DNA of 64,000 bases from an uncultured Caulobacterales bacterium (GTDB lineage Bacteria > Pseudomonadota > Alphaproteobacteria > Caulobacterales > Caulobacteraceae): NCBI GenBank assembly GCA_903884425.1, contig CAISEP010000020.1:124001-188000 (forward strand), read 5' to 3'. Shown here piece by piece: positions 45,059 through 58,600 of the stretch (the first letter of the stretch is position 1; each line of letters begins with the position of its first letter). The notes under the pieces are model-generated. The model was not told the DNA's origin. It saw only the letters and a list, made by a program, of their open reading frames with translations, and searched no databases. Both the position numbers and the translations under genes were made by a program.

Positions 45059-46747
45059 TCAGAACTCGTCCCAGGTCTCCGCCACCCGGGCCTGGAGGGC
45101 GCGGGCGTCGGTGGTCGGGCGGGGACGGGCAGCGGCGGCCGCGCGGCGGGGCCGGGGCGCTGCCGAGGTCACCGGCGCAGCCCCGTCCACAGCGAACTGG
45201 GAGACGATCTGGCTCAGGGCCTCCGCCTCCCGGGTCAGGCGATGGCTGGCGGCGGTGGTCTCCTCCACCATGGCGGCGTTCTGCTGGGTGACGTCGTCCA
45301 TCTCCCGCACAGCCGCAGTCACCTGGTTCAGGCCGGCGGCCTGCTCCTGGGCGGTGGCGGCGATGCGGCCCACCAGATCGGCGACCTGCACCACCTTCTC
45401 GACAATGCCGCTGAGCGCCTTGCCCGTGCGGCCGACCAGGTCCACCCCCTGCTCCACCTGGGTGGCGGACTCGGCAATGAGGGCCTTGATCTCCTTGGCC
45501 GCGTCGGCGGAGCGCTGGGCGAGCGCCCGGACCTCCATGGCCACAACGGCAAAGCCGCGACCGGCATCCCCGGCCCGGGCCGCCTCGACCCCGGCATTGA
45601 GGGCCAAGAGGTTGGTCTGGAAGGCGATCTCGTCGATGACGCCGATGATCTGACTGATCTTGTGCGCCGACTGCTCGATCCCGCCCACGGCATGGATGGC
45701 GTCGGTCACCACCACGCCGGATCGGTCGGCCTCCTCCCGGGCATCGGTGACCAGCCGCGCCGCCTGCTGCGCCGTCTCGGCGGTGGAGCGGACGGTGATG
45801 GTCACCTCCTGCAGCGCGGTGGAGGTCTGGTTCAGGCTGGCGGCCTGGCGCTCGGTGCGCATGGAGAGGTCGTCGGCGGCCTGGCTCATCTCGTCGGCCC
45901 CGTGGCGGATGTCCTGGGCCTGGCCCACCACCCCGTTCATGGTCCGGCCGAGCTTTTCCATGGCCTGGTTGAAATCCTCGCGGATCGTCTCGAACTCGTC
46001 GGTGAAGGGCGTGGAGATGCGGCAGGTCAGGTCCCCCGCCGCCAGCCGGTTCAGGGCGTGGGCGATCTGGTCGACCATGGCCGCCATCTGGGCCTTGGCC
46101 TCGATCTCGTGCTGGCGGCGCTCGCCGGAGCGGCGCTCCTCCTGGGCGAAGACCTCGCGCTTCTCGGCTTCGGCGGCGACCACGGCCTCGGTGGCGCGCT
46201 CGCTGGCCACCCGGGCGTCCTCCAGGCTGTCGAGCATGCGCACGCTGGACACCGCCGTCCAGATCAGGGTCGCGGCCTCGGCCACCAGGATCACGGCGTG
46301 CACCAGCACCCGGCCGATGCCGCCGCCGCCGTTGAACACCAGGGCGGGCAGCAGGAAGCTGAGGGTCAGGTGATGCAGGGCCACCGTGGCGGCGGCCACC
46401 AGGATCACCGGCCAGTCGGCGAAGATGGCCAGCACCGCCAGGGCGGCGAAATAGGCCATGTGCATGTCGATCTGCCACAGGTGGCCGTTGCAGATGGCCA
46501 CCAGCAGGGAGACCTGGGCCATCAGCCCCACCCCCTGGGCCATGCGCGCCACGGCGCTTTCCCCCGTCTGGCGGGACAGGACGGCGAGACCGACGGTGAG
46601 CACCACCGCCCCGCCCGTGGCGATCAGGCCCTGGCCGAAGGTCAGCCAGGCGGCCCCGGCGGCGAGGGTGAGAAGGGCACTGCATGCGGCCACCACCAGG
46701 CCACCGGTCTGCCGTTGCGCGGCCAGGGTCTCGGATTTGATGCTCAT
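45059..46747 (-). CDS. Methyl-accepting chemotaxis protein with multi-helix membrane sensor
   Basis: 562 residues. The N-terminal 165 residues form about five to six membrane helices without a large periplasmic domain and carry clustered histidines (His89, His96, His125, His126, His150) in [13 protein letters not shown] and ALHHLTL. A HAMP-like segment (about 212-265) precedes the signalling domain, with hairpin tip [20 protein letters not shown]. The protein ends in WDEF, similar to CheR/CheB-docking tails. It is probably an energy or gas taxis receptor; the ligand is unknown. Confidence 0.93.
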   Translation of the reverse strand: MSIKSETLAAQRQTGGLVVAACSALLTLAAGAAWLTFGQGLIATGGAVVLTVGLAVLSRQTGESAVARMAQGVGLMAQVSLLVAICNGHLWQIDMHMAYFAALAVLAIFADWPVILVAAATVALHHLTLSFLLPALVFNGGGGIGRVLVHAVILVAEAATLIWTAVSSVRMLDSLEDARVASERATEAVVAAEAEKREVFAQEERRSGERRQHEIEAKAQMAAMVDQIAHALNRLAAGDLTCRISTPFTDEFETIREDFNQAMEKLGRTMNGVVGQAQDIRHGADEMSQAADDLSMRTERQAASLNQTSTALQEVTITVRSTAETAQQAARLVTDAREEADRSGVVVTDAIHAVGGIEQSAHKISQIIGVIDEIAFQTNLLALNAGVEAARAGDAGRGFAVVAMEVRALAQRSADAAKEIKALIAESATQVEQGVDLVGRTGKALSGIVEKVVQVADLVGRIAATAQEQAAGLNQVTAAVREMDDVTQQNAAMVEETTAASHRLTREAEALSQIVSQFAVDGAAPVTSAAPRPRRAAAAARPRPTTDARALQARVAETWDEF

Positions 46748-46748
46748 G

Positions 46749-47090
46749 TCAGCTTTCCGTTTTGGGGGCGCAGCCCCCGAGGATCGGGTTCAGGAACAGC
46801 CAGGCGCCGTCAGCCCGCAGACGATCGGGATGGTCGGTCCGGACGACGATGATGCTGGGCACGCCCCCCAGGCGCACGATCAGGGAGGACCGGGCCGCCG
46901 CGGTCACCGCCCGGGCTCCGCTCCACCACGGGGGAAACACCGCCGCGACGGTCCGGGGGCCGGGGCCGCCGGCAGGCGCCAGCACCGCCGGGGCGAGGGC
47001 GAGGAGCGATGCGCCCATCAGCCCGGCCGCGGTCAGGAGGGGCGACCGCGCCAGCAACTGAATGTCATTTCTGGGTGAGGCCGTGACCAT
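46749..47090 (-). CDS. Small hypothetical protein upstream of the chemoreceptor
   Basis: 113 residues, with one hydrophobic stretch (about 20-40), [18 protein letters not shown] in the middle and [14 protein letters not shown] at the end. The FPPWW and LxPxxxGGC motifs recur in small alphaproteobacterial membrane-associated proteins of unknown function. It ends 1 nt before the chemoreceptor ATG, so the two are very likely cotranscribed. Confidence 0.65.
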   Translation of the reverse strand: MVTASPRNDIQLLARSPLLTAAGLMGASLLALAPAVLAPAGGPGPRTVAAVFPPWWSGARAVTAAARSSLIVRLGGVPSIIVVRTDHPDRLRADGAWLFLNPILGGCAPKTES

Positions 47091-47112
47091 GCGCCAAGGT
47101 CTCAAGCCGCCC

Positions 47113-47127
47113 TTAACAGCGGCTTAC
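47113..47127. promoter_or_regulatory. CtrA-like box upstream of the chemoreceptor operon
   Basis: TTAA-CAGCGGC-TTAC matches the CtrA consensus TTAA-N7-TTAA in seven of eight positions. It lies 23 nt upstream of the start of the small gene that precedes the chemoreceptor. Chemotaxis genes in Caulobacterales are often under CtrA. Confidence 0.35.
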
Positions 47128-47167
47128 CATAAGTGCCCAGAATGACCGCTTGAGACAATTTTCCGGG

Positions 47168-47230
47168 GAAACGGCCCGTCCGGCCATTTCAAGCCGGGAA
47201 TTCGGCGGTGCCGCGGCATGTCGTGCCGCG
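47168..47230 (-). terminator. Pair of hairpins downstream of dnaJ
   Basis: CGCGGCA-TGTCG-TGCCGCG (47212-47230, perfect 7-bp stem) and GAAACGGCC...GGCCATTTC (47168-47190, near-perfect) follow the dnaJ stop on the minus strand. The second is followed by CCCCGGAAAATT, so termination strength is uncertain. Confidence 0.4.
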
Positions 47231-47249
47231 AAACGCGCCGTCAGCCGGT

Positions 47250-48452
47250 TCAGCCCGCAGTGCCCTCGGCCCCGCCGACGACCCCGTTCCAGAAGCGTTT
47301 GGCCTTGTCGAAGAAGCCGGTCTGGCGGGGATGATGGCCGTCGCCGGTGGCCATGGTGGCCGCCAGCTCGCGCATCAGTTCCTTTTGGCGGGCGGTGAGG
47401 CGCACCGGCGTCTCCACCTTCAGGCTGACCAGCAGGTCGCCCCGCTCCCGCCCGCGCAGGGACGGCATGCCGCGGCCGCGCAGACGCACCACGTCGCCGC
47501 TCTGCGCCCCTTCGGGCACCTTGACCTTCGCCCGGCAGCTGTCGGCGTCGCCGGTCTTGAGGCCGTCGGGGCACATGGCCGGCGCCTCGATCTCGCCGCC
47601 GAGCACGGCCATCCACATGGGCACCGGGGTGTCGCAATAGAGGTCGAGGCCGTCGCGCTGGAACAGCTCGTGCGGGCGCAGCGACAGGAAGATGTAGAGG
47701 TCGCCCCGCGGTCCGCCCTTCTGGCCGGCATCGCCCTCGCCCTGCAGGCGGATGCGGGCGCCGTCGTCCACGCCGGCGGGGATGCGCACCTGCAGGGTCC
47801 GCTCCTTGCGCACCTGGCCGACCCCGTGACAGGTCCGGCAGGGGTCGGTGATGATCCGGCCCTGGCCGCCGCAGCGGGGGCAGGACCGTTCGATGGAGAA
47901 GAAGCCCTGGCTGGCCCGCACCCGGCCGTGGCCACCGCAGGTCTGGCAGACGGTGGGCTGGGTCCCCGGCTTGGCACCGGAGCCGTCGCAGGTGTCGCAG
48001 GTCTGGGTGGAGGGCACCTTCAGGTTCACCTCGGCGCCGGTGAAGGCCTGCTCCAAGGTGATCTCCAGGTCATAGCGCAGGTCCTGCCCGCGCTGGGGTC
48101 CGCCGGAGCGGCGTCCGCCCCCGCCGAACATCTCCCCGAACACATCGCCGAACACGTCGGAGAAGATGTCCGACGCATCCTGGAAGCCGCCGAAACCGGC
48201 CCCGCCCCCGGGTCCGCCACCGCCGCCCACGCCCGCATGGCCGTAGCGGTCATAGGCCGCACGCTTCTGCGGGTCGGACAGGATGGAATAGGCCTCGTTG
48301 CACTCCTTGAAGCGCTTCTCGGCCTCGGCATCGCCGGGGTTGCGGTCGGGATGGTGCTTCATCGCCGCCTTGCGGAAGGCGGACTTCAGCTCCCCGTCGC
48401 TGGCGGAGCGTTCGACCTCGAGGATCTCGTAATAGCAGCGTTGCGTCGTCAT
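47250..48452 (-). CDS. dnaJ: Chaperone protein DnaJ
   Basis: 400 residues. J domain with the HPD motif in [11 protein letters not shown], a Gly/Phe-rich region (about 73-115), and four zinc-finger repeats: [32 protein letters not shown]. The C-terminal substrate-binding region carries an extra [15 protein letters not shown] segment. It stimulates DnaK ATP hydrolysis and delivers unfolded clients. It starts 85 nt after dnaK and is probably cotranscribed with it. Confidence 0.97.
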   Translation of the reverse strand: MTTQRCYYEILEVERSASDGELKSAFRKAAMKHHPDRNPGDAEAEKRFKECNEAYSILSDPQKRAAYDRYGHAGVGGGGGPGGGAGFGGFQDASDIFSDVFGDVFGEMFGGGGRRSGGPQRGQDLRYDLEITLEQAFTGAEVNLKVPSTQTCDTCDGSGAKPGTQPTVCQTCGGHGRVRASQGFFSIERSCPRCGGQGRIITDPCRTCHGVGQVRKERTLQVRIPAGVDDGARIRLQGEGDAGQKGGPRGDLYIFLSLRPHELFQRDGLDLYCDTPVPMWMAVLGGEIEAPAMCPDGLKTGDADSCRAKVKVPEGAQSGDVVRLRGRGMPSLRGRERGDLLVSLKVETPVRLTARQKELMRELAATMATGDGHHPRQTGFFDKAKRFWNGVVGGAEGTAG

Positions 48453-48537
48453 GGCGGTGTCAACTCGTCACAGAGAAGGCCCGGACGCGCCGCCGACAGG
48501 GTAAGCCCCCCGCCGACGGCGCGATCCGGGACCGCAA

Positions 48538-50454
<1,917 letters not shown>

Positions 50455-50524
50455 GTGAGGGTCTCGCTCCAGTCTTTGGCGGTTGGACTTGCAGGCCTTG
50501 CCAGTGAAGCACCGGCGAACGTCC

Positions 50525-50536
50525 AACCCCGGGGTT
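50525..50536. promoter_or_regulatory. 12-nt palindrome in the dnaK leader
   Basis: AACCCCGGGGTT is a perfect palindrome 71 nt upstream of the dnaK start and downstream of the predicted heat-shock promoter. It could be a regulator site or a leader hairpin; no known operator is claimed. Confidence 0.3.
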
Positions 50537-50587
50537 AAGGGTCTATGCTGAGGATCTGCGGCGCCGGAGCGTGCAGAGTTGCAGCGG

Positions 50588-50615
50588 ATATGGGTAGCCG
50601 CGGCACCGCTGCAAG
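50588..50615 (-). promoter_or_regulatory. Sigma32-type heat-shock promoter of dnaK
   Basis: On the minus strand CTTGCAG and CCCATAT are separated by 14 nt, close to the sigma32 consensus CTTGAAA-N13/15-CCCCATNT (alphaproteobacterial core CTTG-N17-CCCATAT fits exactly). It would give a leader of about 125 nt before dnaK. Confidence 0.7.
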
Positions 50616-50678
50616 ACCGTAGACCGGGTAGGGATAAGCGGGGCCGGATGTTTTTATGTTGGACGGTGGGGCGCACTT

Positions 50679-50806
50679 GCGTCCTTCGAGACGGGCTTCG
50701 CCCTCCTCAGGATGACGCGCGTTGGGGATGACCGTCGGCCAGCATGGGCTCGATCAACAAATCTGCGTCATGGGGAGGAGCCCCGAAGGGGCGTCTCGAA
50801 CCACGC
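50679..50806. repeat. Composite extragenic repeat, locus 4
   Basis: Single complete unit with the standard arms (CGTCCTTCGAGACGGGC and GCGTCTCGAACCACGC) and a middle containing TTGGGGATGACCGTCGGCC and GGGCTCGATCAACAAATC. It lies just after the 3' end of the outer-membrane factor gene and upstream of the dnaK promoter, so here it separates genes in tandem rather than convergent order. Confidence 0.88.
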
Positions 50807-50815
50807 AAATCCCCC

Positions 50816-52204
50816 CTACCGCCACCCACCCCCCAGGGCCTCGATCAGGGAGACGCTGGCCACCAGCCGGGCGCGCTGGGTGGATAAAGCCGTCTCGGCG
50901 GCGGACAGGGCGGTGTTCTGGGCCTGGATCACCACGGCGTAGTTCACCGTGCCCGACCGATACTGGTTGAGCGCGATGGCCTCCGCCGCCCGGGCATCGG
51001 TCAGGGCCTGATCGCGGTAGCCGGCCTCCGCCTCCAGGGTGCGCAGGGAGGCGATCTGGTCCTCCACCTGCTGAAAGGCGGTGAGCACGGTCTGGCGGTA
51101 CTCCGCCACCCGCTGGTTGTAGAGGGCCTTGGCCCCGCGGACATTGGCCTCCCGGGCCCCGAAGTCGAAGGCCGTCACCGCCGCGCTGGCCCCGTAGGCC
51201 CAGCTGGAGGTGGCGGCCTTGAACAGGTCCCTGGTCCGCGCCGCCGCGGTGGTGTCGGAGGCCGACAGGGTCACCGAGGGGAAGTAGGCGGACTTGGCGA
51301 TGCCGATCCCGGCACTGGCCGCGGCCGCCGCCCGCTCCGCCGCGGCCACGTCGGGACGACGCTGCAGCAGGGTGCCGGCGAGGTTCAGGGGGGCCACCGG
51401 CGCGTCCCGGGCCAGCGGGGCCGGGGCCAGGCTGAAGGCCTGCGGCGTCTGGCCCACCAGCACGGCGATGGCATGTTCCAGCTGGGCGCGGGAGGCGGCC
51501 AGGTCGATCAGGCTGGCCTGGGCGCTCTCCAGCTGGGTGCGGGCGGTGATCACGTCCCCCCGGGCAGCGACACCGGCGGCATACTGGTGCTCGGTGAGGG
51601 CCAGCGCCTTGGTGTCATTGGCCACGGTGGAGGCCAGCAGGTCCTTCTGCGCATCGGTGGCGCGCAGCTGGAAATAGTCGCTGGCCAGCGTCGCCTGCAG
51701 GGACAGGCGCACATTGGCCAGGTCCGCGGCACTGGCCTCGGCATTGGCGCGGCCCTGCTCGATCTGGCGGCGAATGCGGCCCCACAGGTCCACGCTCCAG
51801 GAGGCATCGGCGGCGGCGGAATAGCGGGTGGAGGTGACATTGGGCGGGATGGCCCCCTTGCCCCCGGACTTCTGGCCGGACCCGGTGGCCGAGACCGTGG
51901 GGAAGAAGGACGCCTCGGTCTCGGCCAGGGCGTCGCGGGCCTGCTTCCAGGCCTGCAGCTGGCCGGCCAGGGTCTGGTTGGAGACGGCCAGCCGCTGCTC
52001 CAGATCGTCCAGCACCGGGTCGTGATAGGCCGACCACCAGGCCCCGCGGTCCAGGGTGTCCATCGGCGTGGCGGGGGTCCAGCCCTCGGCCTCCTTGAAG
52101 GCGGTCTCGGTCCCGGCCACCGGCGTGCGGTAGTTGGGGCCCACGGCGCAGGCGGACAGCATCAGGGCGGCGAGGAGGGGGGGAAGGAGCTTGCGGGTCA
52201 TCAT
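50816..52204 (-). CDS. Outer-membrane efflux lipoprotein, NodT/OprM family
   Basis: 462 residues with lipobox LSAC (Cys19) and the family start AVGPNYRTP. Two OEP repeats contain DLWGRIRRQIEQGRANAEA and AFDFGAREANVRGAKALYNQ, and LLQRRPDVAAAERAAAAA is the standard hallmark. It forms the TolC-like channel of the tripartite pump. Its ATG overlaps the upstream RND gene stop by 4 nt and it is the last gene of the efflux operon. Confidence 0.95.
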   Translation of the reverse strand: MMTRKLLPPLLAALMLSACAVGPNYRTPVAGTETAFKEAEGWTPATPMDTLDRGAWWSAYHDPVLDDLEQRLAVSNQTLAGQLQAWKQARDALAETEASFFPTVSATGSGQKSGGKGAIPPNVTSTRYSAAADASWSVDLWGRIRRQIEQGRANAEASAADLANVRLSLQATLASDYFQLRATDAQKDLLASTVANDTKALALTEHQYAAGVAARGDVITARTQLESAQASLIDLAASRAQLEHAIAVLVGQTPQAFSLAPAPLARDAPVAPLNLAGTLLQRRPDVAAAERAAAAASAGIGIAKSAYFPSVTLSASDTTAAARTRDLFKAATSSWAYGASAAVTAFDFGAREANVRGAKALYNQRVAEYRQTVLTAFQQVEDQIASLRTLEAEAGYRDQALTDARAAEAIALNQYRSGTVNYAVVIQAQNTALSAAETALSTQRARLVASVSLIEALGGGWR

Positions 52205-55200
52205 GAGCCTTGCCCGGTCACGGGGTGAAGCGGTGCCGACCGCGGACGGCGGCGGCCAAAACGGCGGAACAGCTGCACGTGCCGCAGCCGGTCCATGTAG
52301 ATATAGACCACCGGCGTGGTCAAAAGGGTCAGGATCTGGCTGGCCACCAGGCCGCCGATGATGGTGACGCCCAGGGGCTGGCGCAGCTCGCCCCCCTCGC
52401 CGAAGGCCAGGGCCAGGGGCACGGCCCCCAGGATGGCGGCCACCGTGGTCATCAGGATCGGCCGGAAGCGCAGCATGGAGGCGCGATAGATGGCCTCCAT
52501 CGGCGTGGCCCCCGCCCGCTCCGCGTGGAGGGCGAAGTCGATGATCAGGATGGCGTTCTTCTTGACGATGCCGATCAGCAGGATGACCCCGATCAGGGCG
52601 ATGATCGAGAATTCCACATGGAAGACCAGAAGGGCCAGGAACGCCCCCACGCCTGCGGACGGCAGGGTCGACAGCACCGTGATCGGGTGGACATAGCTCT
52701 CGTAAAGGACCCCCAGCACCATGTAGACGGCCAGCAGCGCCCCGCCGATCAGCAGCACCGGCGAACTGCCGGTGGCGGAAAAGGCCCCCGCCGTGCCCTG
52801 GAAGCTGCCGTGCACCGCATTGGGCATGCCGATGGCGGCGATGGCGGCGGCCATCTCCGTCTGGGCGTCGGACAGGGAGCGGCCGGGCACCAGGTTGAAC
52901 GAGACGGTGGCGGCCACGGTCTGGCCCTGGTGGCTGACCGAGACGGGGGTGTTGTTCAGCTGCCAGTTGGCGACCGCGGCCAGCGGGACCATCCGCGTGG
53001 CGCTGGTAGACACGGCATTGCCGGTCTGGGCCGGGGTGGCCCCGGTGGTGGTGCGGGACGCCCCCGCGCCGTTGAGGGCCGTGGCCGATCCCGTGACCCC
53101 CGAGCCGGACCCGGTCTGGGTCGTGGTGGACACCGTGGCCGACGCCGCGCCCCCGGGACCGGACGGGGCCGGGCGGGACAGGGTCATGAAGGGCTGCGGC
53201 ACCGGGTCGCGGCTGGTGAGGGTGCCGGAGGGGTTGGGCGGCCCCTGGGTCGCCGGATTGGTCACCACCGCCAGCCGGGCCGGGCTTGCCAGCCGGGCGC
53301 TGACGGCGGGGGAGTTGGCGGTGGCGCTGGTCGCGCTCACCGGCGTCAGCCAGGTATCCCGCAGGCTGTCGGCGAACTGGGTAAAGCCGGGCTCGGCCTC
53401 CATCACCACATGGTACTGGTTCAGGGGGTTGTAGATGGTGGACACCTGCCGCTGGCCGAACAGGTCATAGAGGATGTTGTCCATCTGCTGGGCCGTGACG
53501 CCCAGCCGCGAGGCCGCGTCCCGGTCCAGGGTCACATAGGTCTCCAGCCCGTGCTCCTGCTGGTCGGAGTTCACGTCGGTGAGGATCGGCGACAGCTTCA
53601 GCTGGTTGGTGAGCCGCTCCGACCAGACCCGCAGGGCGTCGATGTCGTCGCTCTGCAGGGTGTACTGGTACTGGGCCGCCGACTGGCGCCCGCCCAGGCG
53701 GAACTCCTGCTGCACCTGCAGGAACAGGGACGCCCCCGCCACCCGCCGCAGCTTGGGCCGGATGCGCTGGGCCACCTCGTCGGAGCTGAGCCCCCCGCGC
53801 TCGGCCTTGGGCTTGAGGCTGGCGAACAGGAAGCCGCCGCCGGACCCGGTGAAGCCCACCGCGTGCAGCACCGCCGGGTCGGCGGAGACGATCTTGGCCA
53901 GCCGCTGGAACTTCTCGGAGGTGAGCTGGAAGGAACTGGCCTGGTCCACCTGCATCCCGCCGACCAGCTGGCCGGAATCCTGCTGCGGGAAGAAGCCCTT
54001 GGGCACCTGGATGAACAGGAAGACATTGAGGCCGATGGTGGCCACCAGCAGACCCACGATCAGCCGCCGGTGATCCAGCGCCCAGGCCAGGGACCGGCCA
54101 TAGGCGGCGGTCAGGCCGTCGAAGCCCCGCTCGATCCAGTCGGAGACCTGCCACAGGGCCTGCTGCAGCCGGGTGCGCGAGGGTGCCGCGGCCGCGGTCT
54201 CGTGCAGGCTGCCCAGGCGCGCGGCCATCATCGGGGTGAAGGTCAGGCTGACCACAAGGGAGATGACGATGGAGGCCGACAGGGTGACGCCGAACTCCAC
54301 GAAGAACTTGCCGACAATCCCCCCCATCAGCACGATCGGCGCGAACACCGCCACCAGCGAGATGGAGATGGAGATCACCGTGAAGGACACCTCCTTCGCG
54401 CCCAGGATCGCCGCCTGGAAGCGGGGCATGCCGTCCTCCACATGGCGGGTGATGTTCTCCAGCACGACGATGGCGTCGTCCACCACGAACCCGGTGGCCA
54501 CGGTCAGCGCCATCAGGCTCAGCATGTCCAGGCTGTAGTGCAGCAGGTACATGACCGACAGGGCCCCCAGCAGGGACACCACCACCGCCACCGCGGGAAT
54601 GATCACCGCCCGGCCGTTGCGCAGGAACACCAGCACCACCAGCACCACCAGGAAGATGGAGATGGCCAGCGACCGCTCCACATCGTTCAGCGAGGCCCTT
54701 GTGGCGGTGGTCCGGTCCACCCCGATCTCCAGGTCCACCTGCGACGGCAGCTGGGCCCGCAGGCGCGGCAGGGCGGCCTTGATCCGGTCCACGGTGGCGA
54801 TGACATTGGCGCCCGGCTGGCGGGTGATGCGCACGACGATGGCGGGCTTGCCGTCCACCAGGCCCATCTGGCGGACGTCCTCGACGCTGTCGATGACCTC
54901 CGACACGTCCGACAGGCGGATCACCTGGCCGTCCCGCACGGCGATGACCAGGTGGCGATAATCGTCCGCCGTCCGGGCCTGGTCATTGGTGTAGATCTGC
55001 AGGCGGCGGCTGTCGTCGGTGAGGAAGCCCTTGGGCTGGTTGGCATTGGCCGACGCAATGGCCGCGCGCACGTCCTCGGGGCTCAGCCCGTACTTGAACA
55101 GGGCCTTGGGGTTCAGCTCCACCCGCACGGCGGGATTGGCCCCGCCGCCGAGACTGACGTCCCCCACCCCTTCGATCTGGCTCAGCTTCTGCTGCAGGAT

Positions 55201-55680
55201 GGTCGCCGCCGCGTCGTACATCTGCCCCTTGGACAGGGTCGGCGAGGTGAGCGACATGATCAGGATCGGCGCGTCCGCCGGGTTGAACTTGCGATAGGTG
55301 GGGTTGGAGCGCAGCGTGGCCGGCAGGTCGGCCCGGGCGGCATTGATGGCCGCCTGCACGTCCCGGGCGGCGCCGTTGATGTCCCGGCTGATGCCGAACT
55401 GCAGGATGATCTGGGTATTGCCCACCGAGGAGGTGGACGTCATCTCGCTCACGTCGGCGATCTGGCCCAGGTGCCGTTCCAGGGGCGTGGCCACGCTGGT
55501 GGACATGACCGCCGGGCTGGCCCCGGGCAGGTTGGCCTGGACCATGATGGTGGGCAGGTCCACCGCCGGCAGGGACGAGACGGGCAGCTGGAAATAGGCC
55601 GCGACCCCGGTCAGGGCGATGCCGATGGTCAGGAGCGTGGTGGCGACCGGGCGCCGGATGAACAGCTCCGTGATGTTCAC
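52201..55680 (-). CDS. RND efflux pump subunit, MdtC-like, with low-complexity insertion
   Basis: 1159 residues, about 120 more than the usual 1025-1040. The start [17 protein letters not shown], the TM4 motif [21 protein letters not shown] (proton-relay Asp pair) and [13 protein letters not shown] identify an HAE1/MdtC-type RND porter. The extra length is residues 781-896, a Ser/Thr/Ala/Gly/Pro-rich block in the second periplasmic part, between LRDTWLTP and [11 protein letters not shown], where homologues join directly. Frame and codon use continue through it, so it appears genuine. It starts 4 nt inside the upstream RND gene and would form mixed trimers with it. Confidence 0.93.
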   Translation of the reverse strand: MNITELFIRRPVATTLLTIGIALTGVAAYFQLPVSSLPAVDLPTIMVQANLPGASPAVMSTSVATPLERHLGQIADVSEMTSTSSVGNTQIILQFGISRDINGAARDVQAAINAARADLPATLRSNPTYRKFNPADAPILIMSLTSPTLSKGQMYDAAATILQQKLSQIEGVGDVSLGGGANPAVRVELNPKALFKYGLSPEDVRAAIASANANQPKGFLTDDSRRLQIYTNDQARTADDYRHLVIAVRDGQVIRLSDVSEVIDSVEDVRQMGLVDGKPAIVVRITRQPGANVIATVDRIKAALPRLRAQLPSQVDLEIGVDRTTATRASLNDVERSLAISIFLVVLVVLVFLRNGRAVIIPAVAVVVSLLGALSVMYLLHYSLDMLSLMALTVATGFVVDDAIVVLENITRHVEDGMPRFQAAILGAKEVSFTVISISISLVAVFAPIVLMGGIVGKFFVEFGVTLSASIVISLVVSLTFTPMMAARLGSLHETAAAAPSRTRLQQALWQVSDWIERGFDGLTAAYGRSLAWALDHRRLIVGLLVATIGLNVFLFIQVPKGFFPQQDSGQLVGGMQVDQASSFQLTSEKFQRLAKIVSADPAVLHAVGFTGSGGGFLFASLKPKAERGGLSSDEVAQRIRPKLRRVAGASLFLQVQQEFRLGGRQSAAQYQYTLQSDDIDALRVWSERLTNQLKLSPILTDVNSDQQEHGLETYVTLDRDAASRLGVTAQQMDNILYDLFGQRQVSTIYNPLNQYHVVMEAEPGFTQFADSLRDTWLTPVSATSATANSPAVSARLASPARLAVVTNPATQGPPNPSGTLTSRDPVPQPFMTLSRPAPSGPGGAASATVSTTTQTGSGSGVTGSATALNGAGASRTTTGATPAQTGNAVSTSATRMVPLAAVANWQLNNTPVSVSHQGQTVAATVSFNLVPGRSLSDAQTEMAAAIAAIGMPNAVHGSFQGTAGAFSATGSSPVLLIGGALLAVYMVLGVLYESYVHPITVLSTLPSAGVGAFLALLVFHVEFSIIALIGVILLIGIVKKNAILIIDFALHAERAGATPMEAIYRASMLRFRPILMTTVAAILGAVPLALAFGEGGELRQPLGVTIIGGLVASQILTLLTTPVVYIYMDRLRHVQLFRRFGRRRPRSAPLHPVTGQGS

Positions 55681-58600
55681 GCCGCACCCGATCCGTCCGG
55701 AGCTCCGTCCATCACCAGCCCGTCATGCGGCAGCCGCCGGGCCAGCCGGTCGAAGGCCAGATAGATCACCGGGGTGGTGAACAGGGTCAAGAGCTGCGAG
55801 GCGATCAGCCCCCCGACGATGGCCACCCCCAGGGGCTGGCGCAGTTCCGCCCCGTAGCCGCCGCCGATCATCAGCGGCGCCGCGCCGAACAGGGCTGCCA
55901 GCGTGGTCATCAGGATCGGCCGGAAGCGCAGCAGCGCCGCCTGGCGAATGGCCTCCACCGGGGACAGCCCCTCGTTGCGTTCCGCGTCGAGGGCGAAGTC
56001 GATCATCATGATCGCGTTCTTCTTGACGATGCCGAACAGCAGGATCAGGCCGATGACCCCCACCACGCCCAGGTCCTCGCCGGCGATCATCAGGGCGATC
56101 AGGGCCCCCACCGCCGCCGAGGGCAGGGTCGACAGGATGGTGATCGGGTGGATGAAGCTCTCGTAGAGCACCCCCAGCACGATGTAGATCGTGACGATGG
56201 CGGCCAGGATCAGCCACAGCTCGTTGTTCAGGGACTTCTCGAACGCGTCCGCGGCACCCAGGAAGGTGGTGTTGATCGACAGGGGCACGCCGGTCTGGTC
56301 CCCGACCTTCACCTGCTTCTCCATCTGCTTGATGGCGCTCACCGCCCCGCCCAGGCTCTCGCCCTTGCCGAGGTTGAAGCTGATGGTCACCGCCGGGAAC
56401 TGGCCCACATGGGTCACCACCAGGGGGGCCGGTTGCTCCACCAGTTTCGCGAAGGCCGACAGGGGAGCCTGGCCGCCGGAACCGGTGGGCAGATAGAGGC
56501 TGGACAGCGCCTCCGGCCCCAGCCGGAACTCCGGCGCCACTTCCAGGATCACCCGGTACTGGTTGGACTGGGTGAAGATGGTGGAGACGATCCGCTGGCC
56601 GTAGGCATTGTAGAGGGCGTTGTCGATGGCGGCCATGGACACCCCCAGCCGGCCCGCCGTGTCCCGATCCACCACGATGGACATGGCCAGCCCCTGGCTC
56701 TGCACGTCGGAGGTGACGTCGGCAACCTTGGAACTCTGCTTCAGCCGGTCGATGACCGCCGCGCTCCAGGTCTGCAGCAGGGCCGGGTCGGAGCCTTCCA
56801 GCACGAACTGGTACTGGGTCTTGGAGACCTCGGAATCGATGGCCAGGTCCTGCACCGGCTGCATGTAGACCGTGGCGCCCGGCACGCGGATCTCGTCGTT
56901 CAGGCGGCGGATGATCTCGCTGGCCGAGCCGGACCGCTGGCTCAGCGGCTTCAGCTGGATCAGCACCCGGCCGTTGTTGACGCTGTTGTTCTGGGCGTCG
57001 ACCCCGGTGAAGGCGGAGACGTTCTCCACCGCCGGGTCCCGCAGCAGGGCCTCGGCCACCTGGGCCTGGATGTCGGCCATCTTCGCATAGGAGACGCTCT
57101 GGTCGGCCTCCACCACGCCCTGGATCTCGCCCACGTCCTGCACGGGGAACAGGCCCTTGGGGATCACCACATAGAGCACCGCCGTCAGGGCGAAGGTGGC
57201 CAGCGCCACGATCAGGGTGGTGCGCTGGTGCGACAGCACCCAGCCCAGGCCCCGGTCGTAGCGTTCGATCACCCAGTCCAGGGCCTTCTGGGCCCGGTCC
57301 TCGAACCCGCCGGGGCGCGGCGTCTTGGGCTGCTTCAGCCACAGGCCGCACAGGGACGGCACCAGGGTCAGGGAGACGATGGCGGAGATGACGATGGTCA
57401 CCGCCAGGGTCACCGCGAACTCCCGGAACAGGCGGCCCACCACGTCGGCCATGAACAGCAGCGGGATCAGCACCGCCAGCAGGGAGACGGTCAGCGAGAT
57501 GATGGTGAAGCCGATCTCGCCGGCCCCCTTCAGGGCGGCGGGCTTGCTCTCCTCGCCCTCCTCCACGTAGCGGCTGATGTTCTCGATCATCACGATCGCA
57601 TCGTCGACCACGAAGCCGGACGCCACCGTCAGGGCCATGAGGCTGAGGTTGTTCAGGCTGAAATGCAGCAGGTACATGAGGCCGAAGGTGCCCACCAGGG
57701 ACAGGGGCACGGCCACGCCGGCGATGAAGGTCGCGGCGATGTTGCGCAGGAAGACGAAGATCACCGCCACCACCAGGGCCACGGCCAGGGCCAGCTCGAC
57801 CTCCACGTCATGGACCGAGGCGCGGATGGTCACCGTGCGGTCGGTCATGGGCGTGATGACCAGGCCCGCGGGCAGGCCGTCCTCGATCAGGCTGGGCTTG
57901 GACCGGCAGTCCTTGGTCTGGCAGTAGGTGTGCGGCAGCAGGGCCTTGATGCGGTCCACCACGGCAATGACATTGGCGCCCGGCTGGCGCTGGATGTTCA
58001 GGATCACCGCAGGGGTGGTGTAGGGCTTGCCGTTGCGCGGGGCCCCGGCCAGCGCGCTCAGCTGGCTGTTCTCGGCCCCGGCAATGACCTTGGCCACGCT
58101 GCCCAGCCGGATCGGCGCGCCGTTGCGATAGGCCACCACCAGCTTCTCGTAGTCCACCGGGCTCGACAGCTGGTCATTGGCGTTGATGGCATAGGCCCGG
58201 GTCGGCCCGTTCACCGTGCCCTTGGCCCCGTTCACATTGGCCGCGGCGATGGACGAGCGCAGGGTGTCGAGGCTGAGGCCGTAGCCCGCCAGGGCCTGGG
58301 GATTGGCCTGGATGCGCACGGCCGGGCGCTGTCCGCCGCTGACCGTGACGAGACCCACGCCGGGCATCTGGCTGATGCGCGAGGCCAGACGGTTGTCGGC
58401 CAGGTCCTCCACCTCCGTCGGGGCCAGCACGTCGGAGGACAGGGCCAGCGTCATCACCGGCGCGTCGGCCGGATTGACCTTGGCATAGGTGGGAGGCGTC
58501 GGCAGGTCCGAGGGCAAGAGGTTGCCCGCGGCATTGATGGCCGCCTGCACCTGCTGCTCGGCCACGTCCAGGGTCAGGTCGAGGCCGAACTGCAGGGTGA

